Shown here piece after piece: positions 1 to 12,794 of a DNA stretch of 64,000 nt. A program made the position numbers and the translations under genes. Source of the stretch: Rehmannia glutinosa (lineage: Eukaryota; Streptophyta; Magnoliopsida; Lamiales; Orobanchaceae); assembly GCA_016081115.2 (NCBI GenBank), contig JABTTQ020003405.1, positions 124,029 to 188,028 of the forward strand, in the 5' to 3' direction. The notes beneath the pieces are model-generated. The model had not been told where the DNA came from, did not search any database, and was given only the letters and a program-made list of their open reading frames with translations. Position 1 is the first letter of the stretch; each line of letters starts with the position of its first letter.

Positions 1-100
1 TCAGCTTCTTGTGCCACAACCAACTTGATTCGGCTGTACTCTTTGCTAGCAGACAAGTGCTTGGGGTGGCAGTCGACCAATCTACCATATACATGTTCTT

Positions 101-2699
101 TTATCTGGATCCTTGCAACACTACTTCATTTGATTCAGTGTCTTTGATTTGGCACACTCCCATATTGAATCCAACATTATAGCCCTTGTCACAGAGTTGG
201 CTGATGCTTAACAGGTTGAAGTTGAGGCCTTCAACGTATGCAACATCTGTGATTTCTAATCCATTTTTCTTGATGGATCCAATGCCTCTTATTTCCCATG
301 GAGCTTCATTTCCTCCAAATATGACTTTTGCGCCTCTAATCTCCTTGAATTTTGACAGATTTTTCTTGTTTCCTTTCATGTGTCTGCAATCAAGGAAATC
401 AGTTTTTAGGTACCCATACTTGTCTGGGTCCTGAGGGGTTAGTGTTGTAAGATGATCCAACCAACCTATAGCCAAATGATCTGACTTTAAAAGGTTTCCA
501 TCTATCTGTGCCATAATCATAATTCACTTTGGCAAATTGCTTGGGGGCTTTAGGTTCATATAGCTGTCTCTTTTGTCTGTATGCCTGTGTGTGTTTTAGC
601 AATTGCCTTCTTTGGGTAATTGTGATATTTCTGAGTGTAGTGCTTGGGTGCATATGTGTGCTGATGATAGCTCTTTTGCCTTTGGAATGACCTTTGATGA
701 GGTCTAGGTCTTTGCCATTTGGGCTTATATTCCATAGGTCTTTGCTGATATTTCACATTATTCCAATCAACTTGACTTGGGTAATTTCTACCATTCCCAT
801 CATATGTGTTCCTTTGATAGAACTTTTGGGGCTTCTGGTAGCTCTGTTTCTTCTTCACATAGTACTTCCTGTTTGGATTTTGCTGAGGAACTCTGCTGGA
901 TTTCTTCTCAGTTGTCCTCTCAGTATACTCAACTGGCTGTTTTCCTTTTCCTTTGTATCCAATGCCAGTTTGTTTGTGATTGTGCTTTGGAGTGAATGTG
1001 TGTGCAACATTTGGTGTCTTGAATTTTTGAGATGCTTCATTACTTGAAGATCCTTTTTCCAAGATCACTCTGGGAGTTTGACTGTGCACAAAGGAATTAA
1101 ATCATATGCCTGTCTTATCTCCACATTCTTTTTGGCTCATAATAAGGTCATCCAATGATTTAGATGCCTTTGTGAATGAAGCAATCACATTTTCGAGATC
1201 ATTTTCCCTCTTTTCTATAGCAGCTATCTCTGCTACTAGTTTAGCATTTTCAGCCTTCTACTCTTTGTTCTCATCAGCTATGTGACTTAGAGTACTCAGC
1301 TCCTTAGTCAGCTGTGAGTTTTGGCTTTGAGGAAATTTGTTTTCCTCATTTAATAGTGTGAGGATTTAATGTACTCAAAGTCTTTCATCATTTTGCCTAA
1401 TGAATCATAAAGATCAGTGGGTGATGAAGTGTGTGTGTCACAATCACTAGAGTCTGAGTGAGATGAGTTAGAATGTACCTCATCTTCTTGGTCAGGTTGA
1501 TCTTGTTCTTTAGCCATTAGACAGATCATTGATTCTTCTTTAGAGTCACTCGAGTAGTCAGCTTCACTACTCTCTGAGTCTGATGTATCTTTTGACTTAG
1601 CCTCTCGGCGTGATCTCTCCAGCCAACATGGCCTTTTTCTTTTCTTGTCTTCTTTCTCTGAAGACTCTTCTTTCTTCTTCATTCCTGTATTTATTGACTA
1701 CAGGATATGGACAATCAATGGCATAGTGACCTGGTTGTCTACAGTTCCAACACAGGTTCTCAGCTCTTTGATCAGCTCTTTCCATTCTTGGATTATCAGC
1801 TCTCTGGGTAGCCTATCTTCCATTGACTTGGAGGGAGCTGAATGTCTCCTGGAGGATTCACCCTTGTTTCTTTTATAGTTCTTGTTGGAGAATTTGTTGA
1901 ATCTTTTAACCATCAAGGCAATTTCCTCCTGGTCAATGGCTTCCTTGACCTCAGCTCTTTTCCCATCCTTTACTATAAGTGTAGCTGTTTTGGGTACAGT
2001 TGTTTTCTCTTGATCCTCTCTTCTCAGTTCAAATTCATAAGCTTTGAGGTCTGAGAATAGTTCATGATTAGATATTTTTGATAGGTCCATAGAGTTCCTT
2101 AGAGCCATGGTCTTCATTTTCCCCTTAGCTGGGAGACTCCTTAGAATCTTCATACATATCTCCTTCTGTGTGTATTCATTTCCAAGTGATGAGAGCTCAT
2201 TTGTGATTTCAGTAAATCTACCATCCAGCTGATCCATTGTCTCACCTGCAAACATTTTAAAGTTTTCAAACTTTTGAACAACAACAGATAATTTGTTTTC
2301 CTTAATTTGCTCTGATCCTTCACAAATTAAAGTTAGTTTATCTCAGATTTCTTTTGTTGTTTTGCATGATTTGACTTTATTGAACATTGCTTTGTCCAAA
2401 GTCTTGTAGAGAATATCCTTGGCCACATTGTCCAAGTTGTATCTTTTTCTGTCATCATTGGTCCATTCAGTCCTTGGTTTTTCAACTAAGGCTGGTCTTG
2501 CTTCAGCCACGGTTTCTTCTCCTTCAGCTGCAGCTGCTCTCCTTGCAGTTGTGTTCACTTTCAATATTTGCAGTGGCCCATCCTCTATCACTAGCCACAT
2601 TTCATCATGTAAAGCACATAGATGAGCCTGCATACGAATTTTCCAGTCATCAAATTCCTCAATAGTGAACATAGGAATGCATGTCAGATTTGCTTCCAT
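101..2699 (-). pseudogene. Copia gag-pol N-terminal part (gag, zinc knuckle, GAG-pre-integrase), frame-broken
   Basis: The start is the Met at 2699 (MEANLTCIPMFTIEEFDDWK), a typical UBN2/gag opening with the WKIRM motif. The gag core continues at 2255-1790. A CCHC knuckle, CWNCRQPGHYAIDC, lies at about 1770-1729. An acidic and Ser-rich, then Lys-rich, linker follows. At 480-110 the GAG-pre-integrase module reads DCRHMKGNKKNLSKF and later YVEGLNFNLLSISQLCDKGY, the usual Copia signature. Frame changes are needed near 2340, 1690, 1350-1100 and 500, so the polyprotein is not open as written. Some breaks may be assembly indels, given the same problem in the host genes here. The protease active site was not confidently located; integrase and reverse transcriptase are off the left edge. 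Confidence 0.85.
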
Positions 2700-2819
2700 T
2701 ATAATAACTTTGCTGAATAAAATATATGATTTTGAAATGGCAAGTGTTAAAAAAAAAACTTCTTTGAAAGATTAGAGATCTAGTTCAGTAACCAGTGCGA
2801 AAGGCTCAATGAACAAACC

Positions 2820-2831
2820 GCTCGGATACCA
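2820..2831 (-). other. Primer-binding site of Copia element 1
   Basis: The minus strand reads TGGTATCCGAGC two bases inside the LTR end. The canonical plant Copia site, complementary to initiator Met-tRNA, is TGGTATCAGAGC, so there is one mismatch. This fixes the inner LTR boundary and the element orientation. Confidence 0.8.
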
Positions 2832-2833
2832 CT

Positions 2834-4413
2834 TGTAGGTCCCAAGGGGTGTGAGTAAGGTTTAGAAGGGGGGTTGAATAAACCTTACCAACTTTTCGAT
2901 TTTAGTCCTTTTAAAATAATACTGAGTTAATTTCACTGCTATGTCCTTGAGGGACAGCTAAGTTAGTTAAACAGCAGAGTTAGCCACTCAATAGACTCTA
3001 TTGAGCTGTTGATAGAATAACTCAGCTGCTTAGTCTAATACTTAACTTGGTTGTGATGAGATTTTCAGCGGAAGACTTAACACCCTTGAATTTGGTTTAA
3101 GTTTGTTTTAATACTTGGTTTTAGCACTTTGTTAATTATCAGTTGGATAGCAAATTATCAGCAGATATAAAGTGATATGCAGACATAAAAATGTTGAAAT
3201 GTAAATGACACAATAATTTTTATAGAGGTTCGAAGATAGAGTAATTCTTCTACTCCTCTCTTCTCCAACACCTGGAGGAATCCACTAAGTATTGATCAGA
3301 GTACAAAGTGGTTATCAGTCCAGATATAAGTCTTGATCACACATCTGACTTGATCCTTTGGGACTCGGTCACCGAGATGCCTTGGTCACACGGTGGCTTC
3401 TCGTCCGACTCAGCCTTCTTCATAGGGGCGCCTTTGCTACTTCACTCACTTGCTCAAGCTTCTTAGATTTGATCACGAAGCCCTCAAATAACTTAAGACT
3501 GGTTCGACCTTGAACTTTTCTACAATCCTCCTTGGAATGTAGACCTCTTTTGATTATTCAAAAGTTTCCTCTTCAACAGTTTGAAGTCGTCTTTCCTTCA
3601 CAGCTTAGTGTTGGATCGATTTCCTTCAAGATTTAGGCTTGAGGATTTTGCTTGAATAACTTGAGAATATATTGCAGGTTACAATTCTTAATAATTGCTT
3701 GAATGCTCAGGTATGCAAGGTAACCTTTTCTCAAAGTGATTCCTCAGCCTTTTATAGTGAACTTTCAAAAATATGCTCGTTGAAGAGATAGGCTGATTTT
3801 CAAAAGTCACTTGTGTTCATTGGCTTGTCTTTTCTTAGTCTTCAATCTTGAGATGTAGACCTTTCCTCGTATTAAATGAATGTCTCGCTTTTCAGGATCT
3901 GACACGAGGTGCAGTGCTTCCCATTGGTTTATTCCTTTTGCACGCTTCTGGGACTGAGCACTTTAAGACATGGCAGCATGGAAGTATTACTTGTTTAGGT
4001 AATATTCTTAACTTTTGTGCAACGGATTCTTTTCAGTTAACTCCTCTTTGCAGCTACCTTTTCCCCAGGTGACTTGAGTCTGCTCCAATGATTGAAAGAC
4101 TCATCTGTCACTTCAACTTGACTTGGCTTATCTTCTTTGGCTGACTTGACTGACTCTTCATACAGTTGTATCACAGCTGATACTCCTTCAGTCGAGTTCT
4201 AGACATCTCTTTCTTGCCATACTCAGCTGCTTCAAAGTGGAGTCTTCATTCTAGTCTTCAGTTGACTTCTTGCATATCCAGGCATAGCTGACTTAACTCA
4301 GCTCATACAACCCTATCTAATATAATACAAATTACAAGGAAACTGGGGTGCCAACTTTCTAGTCTAAGTTTTACATGGCATTCATCAAAATCTAAACAAT
4401 AAATTTCCCAACA
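2834..4413 (-). repeat. 5' LTR of Copia element 1
   Basis: The 1580-bp LTR is bounded by TG (minus-strand start at 4413, TGTTGGGAAATTTATTG) and CA (end at 2834), and is followed by the primer site. Its inner part (TAGGTCCCAAGGGGTG on the plus strand) recurs at 10060, so both LTRs belong to one family. They diverge strongly in the outer, U3-like part. No coding capacity was seen. Confidence 0.85.
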
Positions 4414-5726
4414 AACAAAGATTATTAATTTTGTTTCTCCTTTTTCATCAACTTTTCTCTCCGTTCAGATGGAATATATGAATAGCAATGCAACCAAAAA
4501 CTTTGAAATGATTACATGTGGCTTTCTATAGTGCCATGCTTCATAAGGTGTTTTGTTTGGAATATCTTTTGTTGGCGAATGGTTCAGAATATAAACCGTT
4601 GCATTCACAGTTTCTGCCCAGAAACTTTTTGGAAGTCCTTTTGCAAGTCATCATGCTCTGTGCCATCTCGACTCTCATGCGATTCTTTCGCTCTGCAACA
4701 CCATTTTGTTATGGGCTGCAGCAAACTGAGTTGTCTGTGGATCCTTTGTTTGGTAATAATCCAATGAAGGATTTACCGATAAATTCTTCTCCTTGATCTG
4801 TTCACAGAGTCTTTATTTTTCTGACACTTTGGTTTTCCACATCTCTTTTGAACTCCAGAAATTTTGGAAATGCTTCTGATTTTTGCTTTAAGATATATAC
4901 CCACATCATTCTAGATCAATAATCATCAATGAACAAGAGAAAATACATGTTGTTGTTGAATGATAGTGTTTATGTTGGCCCATAAATATCTACATGCACA
5001 ATCTCAAGAGGAACTTTTGGCTCTGTATGATGTCTTTGGAAATGGGAAATGATGTATTTTGTCAAAAATACATCTTTCACAAGTCTTGTCTCGATCTAGA
5101 ATGTTAGGAAGACCAAAAACCATATCTTTTCTTTTTCAGCAAATTTAAACTTTTATAACTCAAATGTCCATACATCAAATACGAAAGATTATGATGTTCA
5201 TCTTTTGTGCCTTGAAGAGAAAATTTCTCAGCCAGTGGCATGTTAAGAGAAAATGTTTTATTTGAAATCATCTTAACCCTTGCCATTGTGAGATTCTTCA
5301 CTTGTCAATAAAGACATAATGGTTGTTATTAAACTCTACTTTGTAATTTTTCTCAAGCAATTGAGCCACACTCAATATATTTTGAATTAAGTCAAGTACA
5401 TGGAAAACATCCTTGATGACATTCACTTTACCTTCTTTTGTCTGGAACTGGTATTAATGTGGCTATCTCTTCCAACGTATATCATTTATACCCATCTTCA
5501 ACAATATCCCAGAGTTCATGAGACACGAACACCATCCTCATTAGGGCGTTCCATAATTCATAATCTTGACCGATAAAGATTGGAACATCTTGTTGAGAAT
5601 ATGAGAATGAAATATCACTACCGCTAGTTGAAGCCATTTTAATAAATATGGGAGGTAATCAAGCCAAGAGGTGGTTCTGATACCACAATTCCAAGCAGTT
5701 TTACAAAATATCGATAATTGAATCAA
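4414..5726 (-). pseudogene. Older Copia relic: gag start, GAG-pre-integrase and integrase pieces
   Basis: At about 5637 the minus strand opens MASTSGSDISFSYSQQDVP, a gag N-terminus, preceded at 5680-5668 by the primer-site-like TGGTATCAGAACC. At 5301-5104 it encodes a GAG-pre-integrase module (HNLSYLMYGHLSYKSLNLL). From about 5000 to 4440 it encodes integrase core text (FLLFIDDYSRMMWVYILKQK, later QNGVAERKNR) with frame breaks. Most of gag is deleted between 5540 and 5450. The piece stops exactly where the LTR of element 1 begins, so it was probably interrupted by that insertion. It differs in sequence from element 1 and is clearly older. Confidence 0.75.
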
Positions 5727-7770
5727 TAATTACACTACCAATATAAAGATTTGCCCTACAATAAAAAAGCATACATTGGCATATTTGATAACAGAAGAAA
5801 CTATTTGGGCCTTCAACAACTATAGGGCTCACCAAAAATAAGTGTATATATGTTGCTTAATTGCAACAAGCACACGATATTCTTTAGTAAAAGGTGAAAG
5901 AATAGTTCGTTTTGTGCTTACTGTGCAGCTATGTGTTTTTAAGATGCATGTTACAGTTTGTTATTGTATAGGTAGTTTTCCAATTTCATTTTGGACATAG
6001 TTGATATATAAGAAAGCTTATTACTGAACAAAAGCATATATCACAACTCGATTAATGTGTATTGAAGCAATTGTGACTTGAGCATTACATAGAGCCTGAT
6101 ATAAAATCGATCTATTTCTGGCATCACATTGATGGTTCATGCAGTCATCATAGTTAGCATTTTTAACTCATTATCAAGGTCGAAATGGAAATTGTTGGCC
6201 AAAATTGTAATATGAGTTCTTCATATTTTGGAGAACAAGAAATCTTGAGTTTGTTTTTCTACAATTAGAAGAGAGATATTTCATTAGAGGGTGTATTTAT
6301 GATTTATGTTTAAGAGAAATGAATACCTATTATTTTTGCTCTTTCAAAATTGATTAAATCAATGAACTTTACTCACACTCATAGATTTTTCAGCCTAATT
6401 TCTATATTGGATATTAGATTATTATGTAAGAGATCCATGGTTTTATTGCAAAACTTGTAACTTGACTTGGGTAGGGATTGCGCGAATGCAGGCAACCACT
6501 TGGGCTGACCTTAGGCGGGCGTCCCTTCAAAGTGCAATGGAGGTCACCAACCTAGACCACGGGCCTTCTTGATCGCACCCGTCCAAGTAAGTATGGAGTT
6601 TAATGCATTTGCTTCTCGTTATGTCTTGTAACAATTTTCTCATTCAATGTGAGACTCTTAGACACTCCAATGATTTAACTCATCACCAACACGTGTTAAA
6701 AATAACTCTTACAGAGTTAGCTTATCGACTAAATAACTCTTACCAAGTTAGCTCATCAATTCCATGTACGACAAAAAAGAATTCAAGATCATGTACCTAT
6801 ATTTAGATTCACAGATAGTACAATGGAGTTACATTCAATTCTATCAGGGATGGAACTATTGGGATAAATTATTTAAAATGAATCCATATAAGATGTATTT
6901 TAGATTCACCACCATGACAGAAAATAATTTGAAAATAAGAGTTCAAATATTGAGTGATTCGAAATCAATTGTATTAATTATGATATTTACCAAATAAGTT
7001 CAATTTATTTTTTTACGCTAGATTTGAAATTGATAGCTTCATATCCATCAAACCAAATGAGAGTTGTAAAGAAAGAAGTTTCTTAAGATTGGTATTAATT
7101 TGGGAGAAACATCATCGTATAGAGAAAATAAATATTCAGAAATAAATTAAAATACTTCCTGATTTAATTTCGGACAAGTTCCATGCAAATGTTTCAAGAG
7201 CCATCACATAATTAGATTTAAGGACTTTAGAATAGCTCAAAGTCAGACTGATTGTGAAATAATTTACATGAAAGGAGAAAAATCATAATAAAGAAAAAAA
7301 ATTGCTATTGATAAAGAGTTAATGAGGCATAAGTAGAACTGCTAAAAGAATCGGGCTTGATGTGTTAAGATTGTACTGGAAATTTCATATGAAGATTGTT
7401 GCTTTCTTAATTACAATAATCCCCTCTTGAAGATAAGATTTTTGAGGACTTACAACAAGAGTAAACAAAGTTAGTTCAATCTTATAAACTTATAAACTTA
7501 ATTGTTTGGTCCTTCCACACGCGGTATACTAAATTGTTTAGTAAAAGGCAAAAGAATATTGTTTAATAAAAGGCAAAAGAATAGTTCACTTTACGTAGGC
7601 CGTGGACCTTCTTGATCACCCATTGCCTTGATCGATCATTACCATATGTAGCCTATTCCGTTTCTTTGTTATTATATGCCTACCTTGATTATTTGTACAA
7701 TATTCTCATTCGATGTGGGATTCTCAGACCCTTCATCGTATTAACTCATATCTTTAGCTTGATCTATCAA
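5727..7770. other. Non-coding; degenerate repeat pair, possible old LTR remnants
   Basis: No credible gene. Two areas resemble each other: 5850-5925 and 7500-7595 share text such as AGTAAAAGG-(T/C)-AAAGAATAGTTC, and 6560-6670 and 7600-7735 share GGCCTTCTTGATC-type and TTCTCATTC-(A/G)-ATGTG-type text. The primer-site-like motif at 5668 implies that an LTR of the old Copia relic should begin near 5690, so part of this may be that LTR with a second partial copy. Boundaries are not defined. Confidence 0.35.
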
Positions 7771-10059
7771 TATATGTTATTCTTATACGACTCATTTAGA
7801 GAATGATCTCATTCGAATTCATATAATATCCAAATACAATAATTGGTTCTTATTTTTATCTGAAAATATAGTCAAATATATATACTAACTATACAATTCA
7901 AATATTAGAAATTATAACCTGTATTTTTTTTTTTGACAATATTTGATTAGATTATAATAATAATAATTTGAACCTAATTTATTTTGAATAAAAATGAGTT
8001 ATTTAGAAATTATATATTTGAATGTGGGATATTTTTTTAGTATAAAGAGGAGACTATTTATAAGAGAGCTTTTGCTAAGAATATTCTTATCAATTTTGGT
8101 TTAGTACAAAAATATCAACCTCTATTTATACAATGACATCTCTGTATCCAATGTGTATGATGTATTTGATCTAATGGCTACATTTCATCGAATAAAATAA
8201 TCTAACAAAATTCTACTACTCTAGAATTTTGTGTAACTTTTCTTCTCCAAAGTATCTAGATATTTTCTGAAAATATTTCTTGAGAAATTAGGCTTCTTGG
8301 GTCTCAATATTTAACGGATTCTTTTTTAATTTTATACTCACAAAAATCTTCAAACTCAATATTATTTGGTATCAAAGAAAATTTGTTTCCAACATGCATG
8401 TTTTATTATATAATAATGATTTACACATATATATATATATATATATATACGTATATATAAATATTATATATGAGCAATTTCTATATATATAAATATAAAT
8501 AATATTATTCGAATATTCTTCTGAATATTCGAATCGAATATAAAGATATTCATATTCGTATATACACTAACAAGGTAAACGTGAGTTGCACGTAATCTGA
8601 ATAATTTTATTAATTTAATTCAAATTAAATCTAAAAATTAGAATTATTTTTTTCTTATATATTTTGTATTTATAATAAATGTTATTCATGTGTTTTGATC
8701 CTAAAATAAATTTGCAAGGCAAAAACTAAACTTTTTCGTAGATGATATATGGTTAAGACGTTTTTGACCCAAAAATATGATACTTAAAATTATCATTGGG
8801 TCTAAAATAAATGATAGTATCATTGAAAAAAGTGTAATGAATATTAAAAAACTGATGAGTAATATAAGCTAAAAAAATGGATATTCGAAAAATTTATTTT
8901 TTATCAATACATCTCTTGTTTATTTTTTAAGTGTCACCTTTTTTTTCATAGACAACTTTGATTTTTTTTTTTTTTTGCAAATTCTTTTTCCAATGAATGG
9001 TGAGAAAGTGAAATTATATTTTATGTTTAGAAGCTTAGCTTCATGTAATATTTCGACTCACGTTCTCCTTGATTAAATTAAATATTTATATTAGAAATAA
9101 AGATAAAATAAAGTATTCAATTCATTTGAAAATGATCAATAAATTAATTAAAATTGAAAGGATATTCACATTTTTATATCAAATAAATGACTCAACCACA
9201 TCATAAAATTAGACAATCAAAATTATAGAGTACATTAAAAGGTTTATGCTCCAATAATTATGTACCACATGATAAATTTAATGGTTTCTCATAATCTTTG
9301 TTTATTGAATATGCTTATGTAATAATATTAATATTTTTTCTCATTAATTACCCATTTGTTTATGCTCCATTCTTATATCATTAATAACATTTCTGTAAAA
9401 GTCTATTTAAATTATAATGACCAATTTGTTTTCAAGACATGTCTATTTTTGAAAATCAGAAGGAATATAATACGTTGATCCATAAATAAATTTTTGATAA
9501 AAAAATTAATTAAATATTATATTTCAGTTGCCAAAAGATTCAAATATCAAGTATTAAACTTGTGTGCATGATTTAATACAATATACTTTAAGTAAAAAAT
9601 TCTCATATCAACATGTAGTTTAAGAAATGTGTACTTCCAATATAAATGGCAATTTGTTATATTTTGTTTAGTTTTTCTTAGTGTATAGCTATATGTATAT
9701 ATTTCTTTTCAAATTATACGGTTTTGATTGTTGTTTCTATATTATATTATATATTATTTTGTTAAGTTAAATTATTTCAATACCATCATATAATAAATAT
9801 CATTTTTTCACCCAACTATATAACTTTTTAAAGGAGTAATTTTTACGCAAACCTAAGCGTTATCATAAATGTGGAATTAAGCCTATTTTTAAGTGATTTT
9901 TCTTCAAAATTAGTTATTCTACATTTCTTATAATGACATATACACCGTTTTTATCTATAACTGATTTGAATCTTTTTAATTTATTAAATTACGCCTTATA
10001 TTATTTTTAAATCAATGTCTGCTTATTGATAAGAAAATTTTAGTTTTTTAAACAATACT
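7771..10059. other. AT-rich intergenic DNA, no gene seen
   Basis: There are only short open frames, an (AT)n microsatellite near 8425-8450 and poly-A/poly-T runs. A locally palindromic GAATATTCGAATATTC-type stretch lies at 8505-8550. No coding, RNA-gene or clear transposon signature was found. Confidence 0.6.
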
Positions 10060-11962
10060 TGTAGGTCCCAAGGGGTGAGTAGTAAGGTTTAGAAGGGGAG
10101 GTTAATAAACCTTACTAAATTTTTGATTTAGTTCTTTTAAATATTTTCAGAGTTAATCACAAATCAGCTTAGTCCTTGAGGGACAGCTAGGTTGTCTTAC
10201 TTCAGCAAAGTTACCCAATCAACAGCCTCGACTGAGTTGTTGATAGTATAACTCAACTGGTTAAATTTACATTTAATTTGGTTTTTGTTGAGCGGAAGAC
10301 TTTTCACCCTTGTTGTTTTAAACTTATTTTTCAACACTTGTTTTTAGCAATGGTTATTATCAGTTGAGTTTAACAATTATAACTTAACAGCTGATATAAA
10401 AGATATGCAAGAAATTAAAGTGTTGTAAGTAAATAAGACACAACCAATTTTTATAGTGGTTCGAGGATGGGGTAATTCATCTAATTCACTCTTCTCCAAC
10501 TCCTGGAGGAATGCACTAAGTAACAGATCTTGGTTCTAAAGCAGTCTATAGTCCGAGTCAGCCTTGATCACACAACTGGCTGCTCCTAGGACTCAACTTC
10601 TTTACAAAACAGTTGTCTTGCTACTTCAGCTCCCTCGAACTCTTGGAATTGATTACACAGCCTTCCAACGAGCTAAAACTTATGGTTCTAACTTGAACCT
10701 TACTACTTCCCCTTCAACCTTGGAGAGCAGACCCTTTTTGTTCTTCAAACAGATTTTCTCTTCAACTTGATAAAGTAATCTTTCCTTCACTAAGTATGTT
10801 GGATTGAGTTCCTCGAATTTACGCTTGAGGAATGTCTTTGAAAGCTTGAGAGTATTTTGCAGGTTTGCTTGCTTGAATGCTTGATAGTCTTATGAAATTC
10901 GTAATTGGTTGGGTTTTTGTTTTCTCTCACTTGCTTCCTCAGCCTTTTATAGTGCAGATTCGAAAATATATCCATTGAAGAGATAGACATATGTTTCAAA
11001 TCTCACTCGTAGGTTGTTGGTATGTCTTGTCCTTGCAGCATTAATGAGGATCATACCATGAATTTAATGCTCTTCAGCCTTTCCTTGACCTCTGCAGGTT
11101 TTCAGGTACATCCCATTGGTTCCTTGCTTTTTGCACTCTTTCAGCAAACAGCTTTATTGCTGGCAGCCTGAACTTGGTTGACTCTTTACACGAGAGGGTC
11201 GAGGTTATCGTTAGATAGGTTGAGGAAGGAGTTGGTAGCAGACAAGTCATTCAGCAATGAAACTTCCATGGCGTAGATTGACCTTTCACGAATAACTGTC
11301 TTGAAGAGTGAGATCCGAATGGATAAGGTGCCTATCTCTACACGTCCACAATGAGATCAGAAAAGCAAAGAAGGTCTCTCGAGCCTTGGTATGGTCCACT
11401 CGATGAGTATCCCTGGAATTTCTCTTCAAAATTGTAAACAGAAGGTCTTACTCCCTACCGTTGAATGTGTGATCCTGCTGCTCATGGTGTTTCATGATTA
11501 GTATTGGAAATGAACGGAGAAGTGGTGGAACGTGCGGAACCACATATTGGATCATCAGAGCCGACTTATCCGATTTGACATGTAATGACACAGGCCTATT
11601 TCCAGAAAAACCTTAGTTGTGTTGACAACGGATCTCTATCAGCTTTCTTCAAGTCTTGTGTGTTGTATACCCCTTTAACATTCGATTCCAATCATTTTGG
11701 AATGACTTAGTTGTTAGTCAACTGTCTGAGATAGCTATTCTGTCACTTGACTGATTTTTCACTTGGCTTCACACAGCTGACACACAGCTGAGTCTTCTCT
11801 TCAATCTTCAGTAGACTCTTGTAATCTTCAACTTAGCTGACTCCAACTCAGCTCTTACAGTCCTATCTATTACAAGTTGAATTACAAAGAAAATAGGGTG
11901 CCAACTTCATATTCTGAGTTTTACATGGTATCATCAAAATCTAAACATAAATTATCCTAACA
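10060..11962 (-). repeat. LTR of a second SIRE/Maximus-like element (3' LTR orientation)
   Basis: The inner end begins TGTAGGTCCCAAGGGGTG, like element 1's LTR at 2834. The outer end reads, on the minus strand, TGTTAGGATAATTTATG. A polypurine tract lies immediately outside the high-coordinate end, so the internal region should extend upward from 11963 and this is a 3' LTR. At 1903 bp it is about 320 bp longer than LTR 1, with extra or divergent sequence around 11160-11700. The flanks (ATACT before, ATTTC after) do not form a duplication, as expected if only one end is preserved. No matching 5' LTR or gag/pol was found upstream. Confidence 0.8.
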
Positions 11963-11980
11963 ATTTCCCCCTTTTTGATG
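11963..11980 (-). other. Polypurine tract of the LTR at 10060-11962
   Basis: The minus strand reads CATCAAAAAGGGGGAAAT directly before the LTR start TGTTAGG. A near-identical tract precedes the 3' LTR of the intact element at 45110-45126. Polypurine tracts prime plus-strand synthesis in LTR retrotransposons, so this marks an internal-to-LTR junction. Confidence 0.8.
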
Positions 11981-11989
11981 GTATTAAAC

Positions 11990-12794
11990 CCAAGTTGTAC
12001 TTGTTCACAGCCACACACAGCCTATTCTGAACATGTGTGCACCAATCCAAGTTGTTTATTTTGTCAACCTCAACCACTGACCTTAAAACACCAAAGTCCA
12101 CATTCATGTTGGCACTTGGTGTTAAGAAGGAAGACAATGAAAATAACACAAAAAAACCGTTTAAAATCATCACCCCATCAACCATCCTCTCCATTACAGA
12201 CCTAAAAGACTTCAGGCTAACTTCTCCCTTAAAATTGTACCTATCATTCCAATCAGCCATTAGACCCAAACTCTCATTATCCCTTAACACATCACATCCT
12301 TCATTCTTGGGTAGAAGGAAACAATCGCAAATATCATTCGTCGTGACCACAAAACTCCTATTCTGATCTATCTTAAGAAGCTGGCTTGTACCATTAAAGT
12401 TGCTAATCAACCACTTCAGCATTTTTGTGGGGATTGCATTCACCCCAGCCATTTTTAATAGTCCTCTGAAACCAATATCTTCAACATCTTTCTTTTGTGC
12501 TACCACTTCACCTGAGGACCATGTGGTCTACACTGTGTGACAAAATCACTGCAAAAATGCATAAAAAACATGGTTATTGCTAATACTTTACATTGCAGAA
12601 ACTAATACTATTAACAGAGTGTAGTAATACATTTCAACTCTTCTTCTTTGCACTGCAACATCTTTCTCTTTTGTTTCCTTCTTCCCTTTTGGTGGCACAT
12701 ATTCCTCACTTGAGGATCAATCCTCATATGGAACCAAAGCCAATGGAGGAATATCATCATGTTTTGACTTATTTGTCGGGTTCTTAGTACGCAT
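11990..12794 (-). pseudogene. Decayed gene fragment of the Ulp1-protease/MULE-associated plant family (N-terminal domain)
   Basis: Two exons can be followed. The first starts with ATG at 12794 and reads MRTKNPTNKSKHDDIPP, then LALVPYED, an in-frame TGA, and SSSEEYVPPKGKK. It ends near 12635 at a GT donor. After a short intron (acceptor TTTTTGCAG near 12548) the second exon reads DFVTQCRPHGPQVKW, then after a break AQKKDVEDIGFRGLLKM, GVNAIPTKMLKWLISNFNG and, after about 30 residues, LLPKNEGCDV. Such GF-GGLLKM/IPTK-WL-F text followed by a DVCDVF-GLP-like stretch is, from memory, typical of large plant proteins carried by Mutator-like elements with an Ulp1 peptidase tail. Only the N-terminal domain is present. 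Coding text ends near 11990 and runs directly into a retrotransposon polypurine tract. There is at least one stop codon and one frameshift, so it is not a functional gene. Confidence 0.6.

Larger units (their letters stand above)
1..4413 (-). mobile_element. Copia LTR retrotransposon (SIRE/Maximus-like), 5' part, cut by window edge
   Basis: The minus strand reads, from high to low coordinate: a long LTR (4413-2834), a primer-binding site (2831-2820), a gag start at 2699, a CCHC zinc knuckle and the GAG-pre-integrase segment, which runs to the left edge. The rest of pol and the 3' LTR lie outside the window. The order, the LTR of about 1.6 kb and the initiator-Met-tRNA-type primer site fit the Copia superfamily. 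The reading frame is broken several times, so this copy is probably not autonomous. Its 5' end at 4413 abuts an older Copia relic, which suggests it inserted there; the target duplication cannot be checked because the other end is missing. Confidence 0.9.

Noticed and set aside
4516..4796. Plus-strand open frames near 4.5-4.8 kb
   Set aside because: They are the complement of Copia integrase text on the minus strand.
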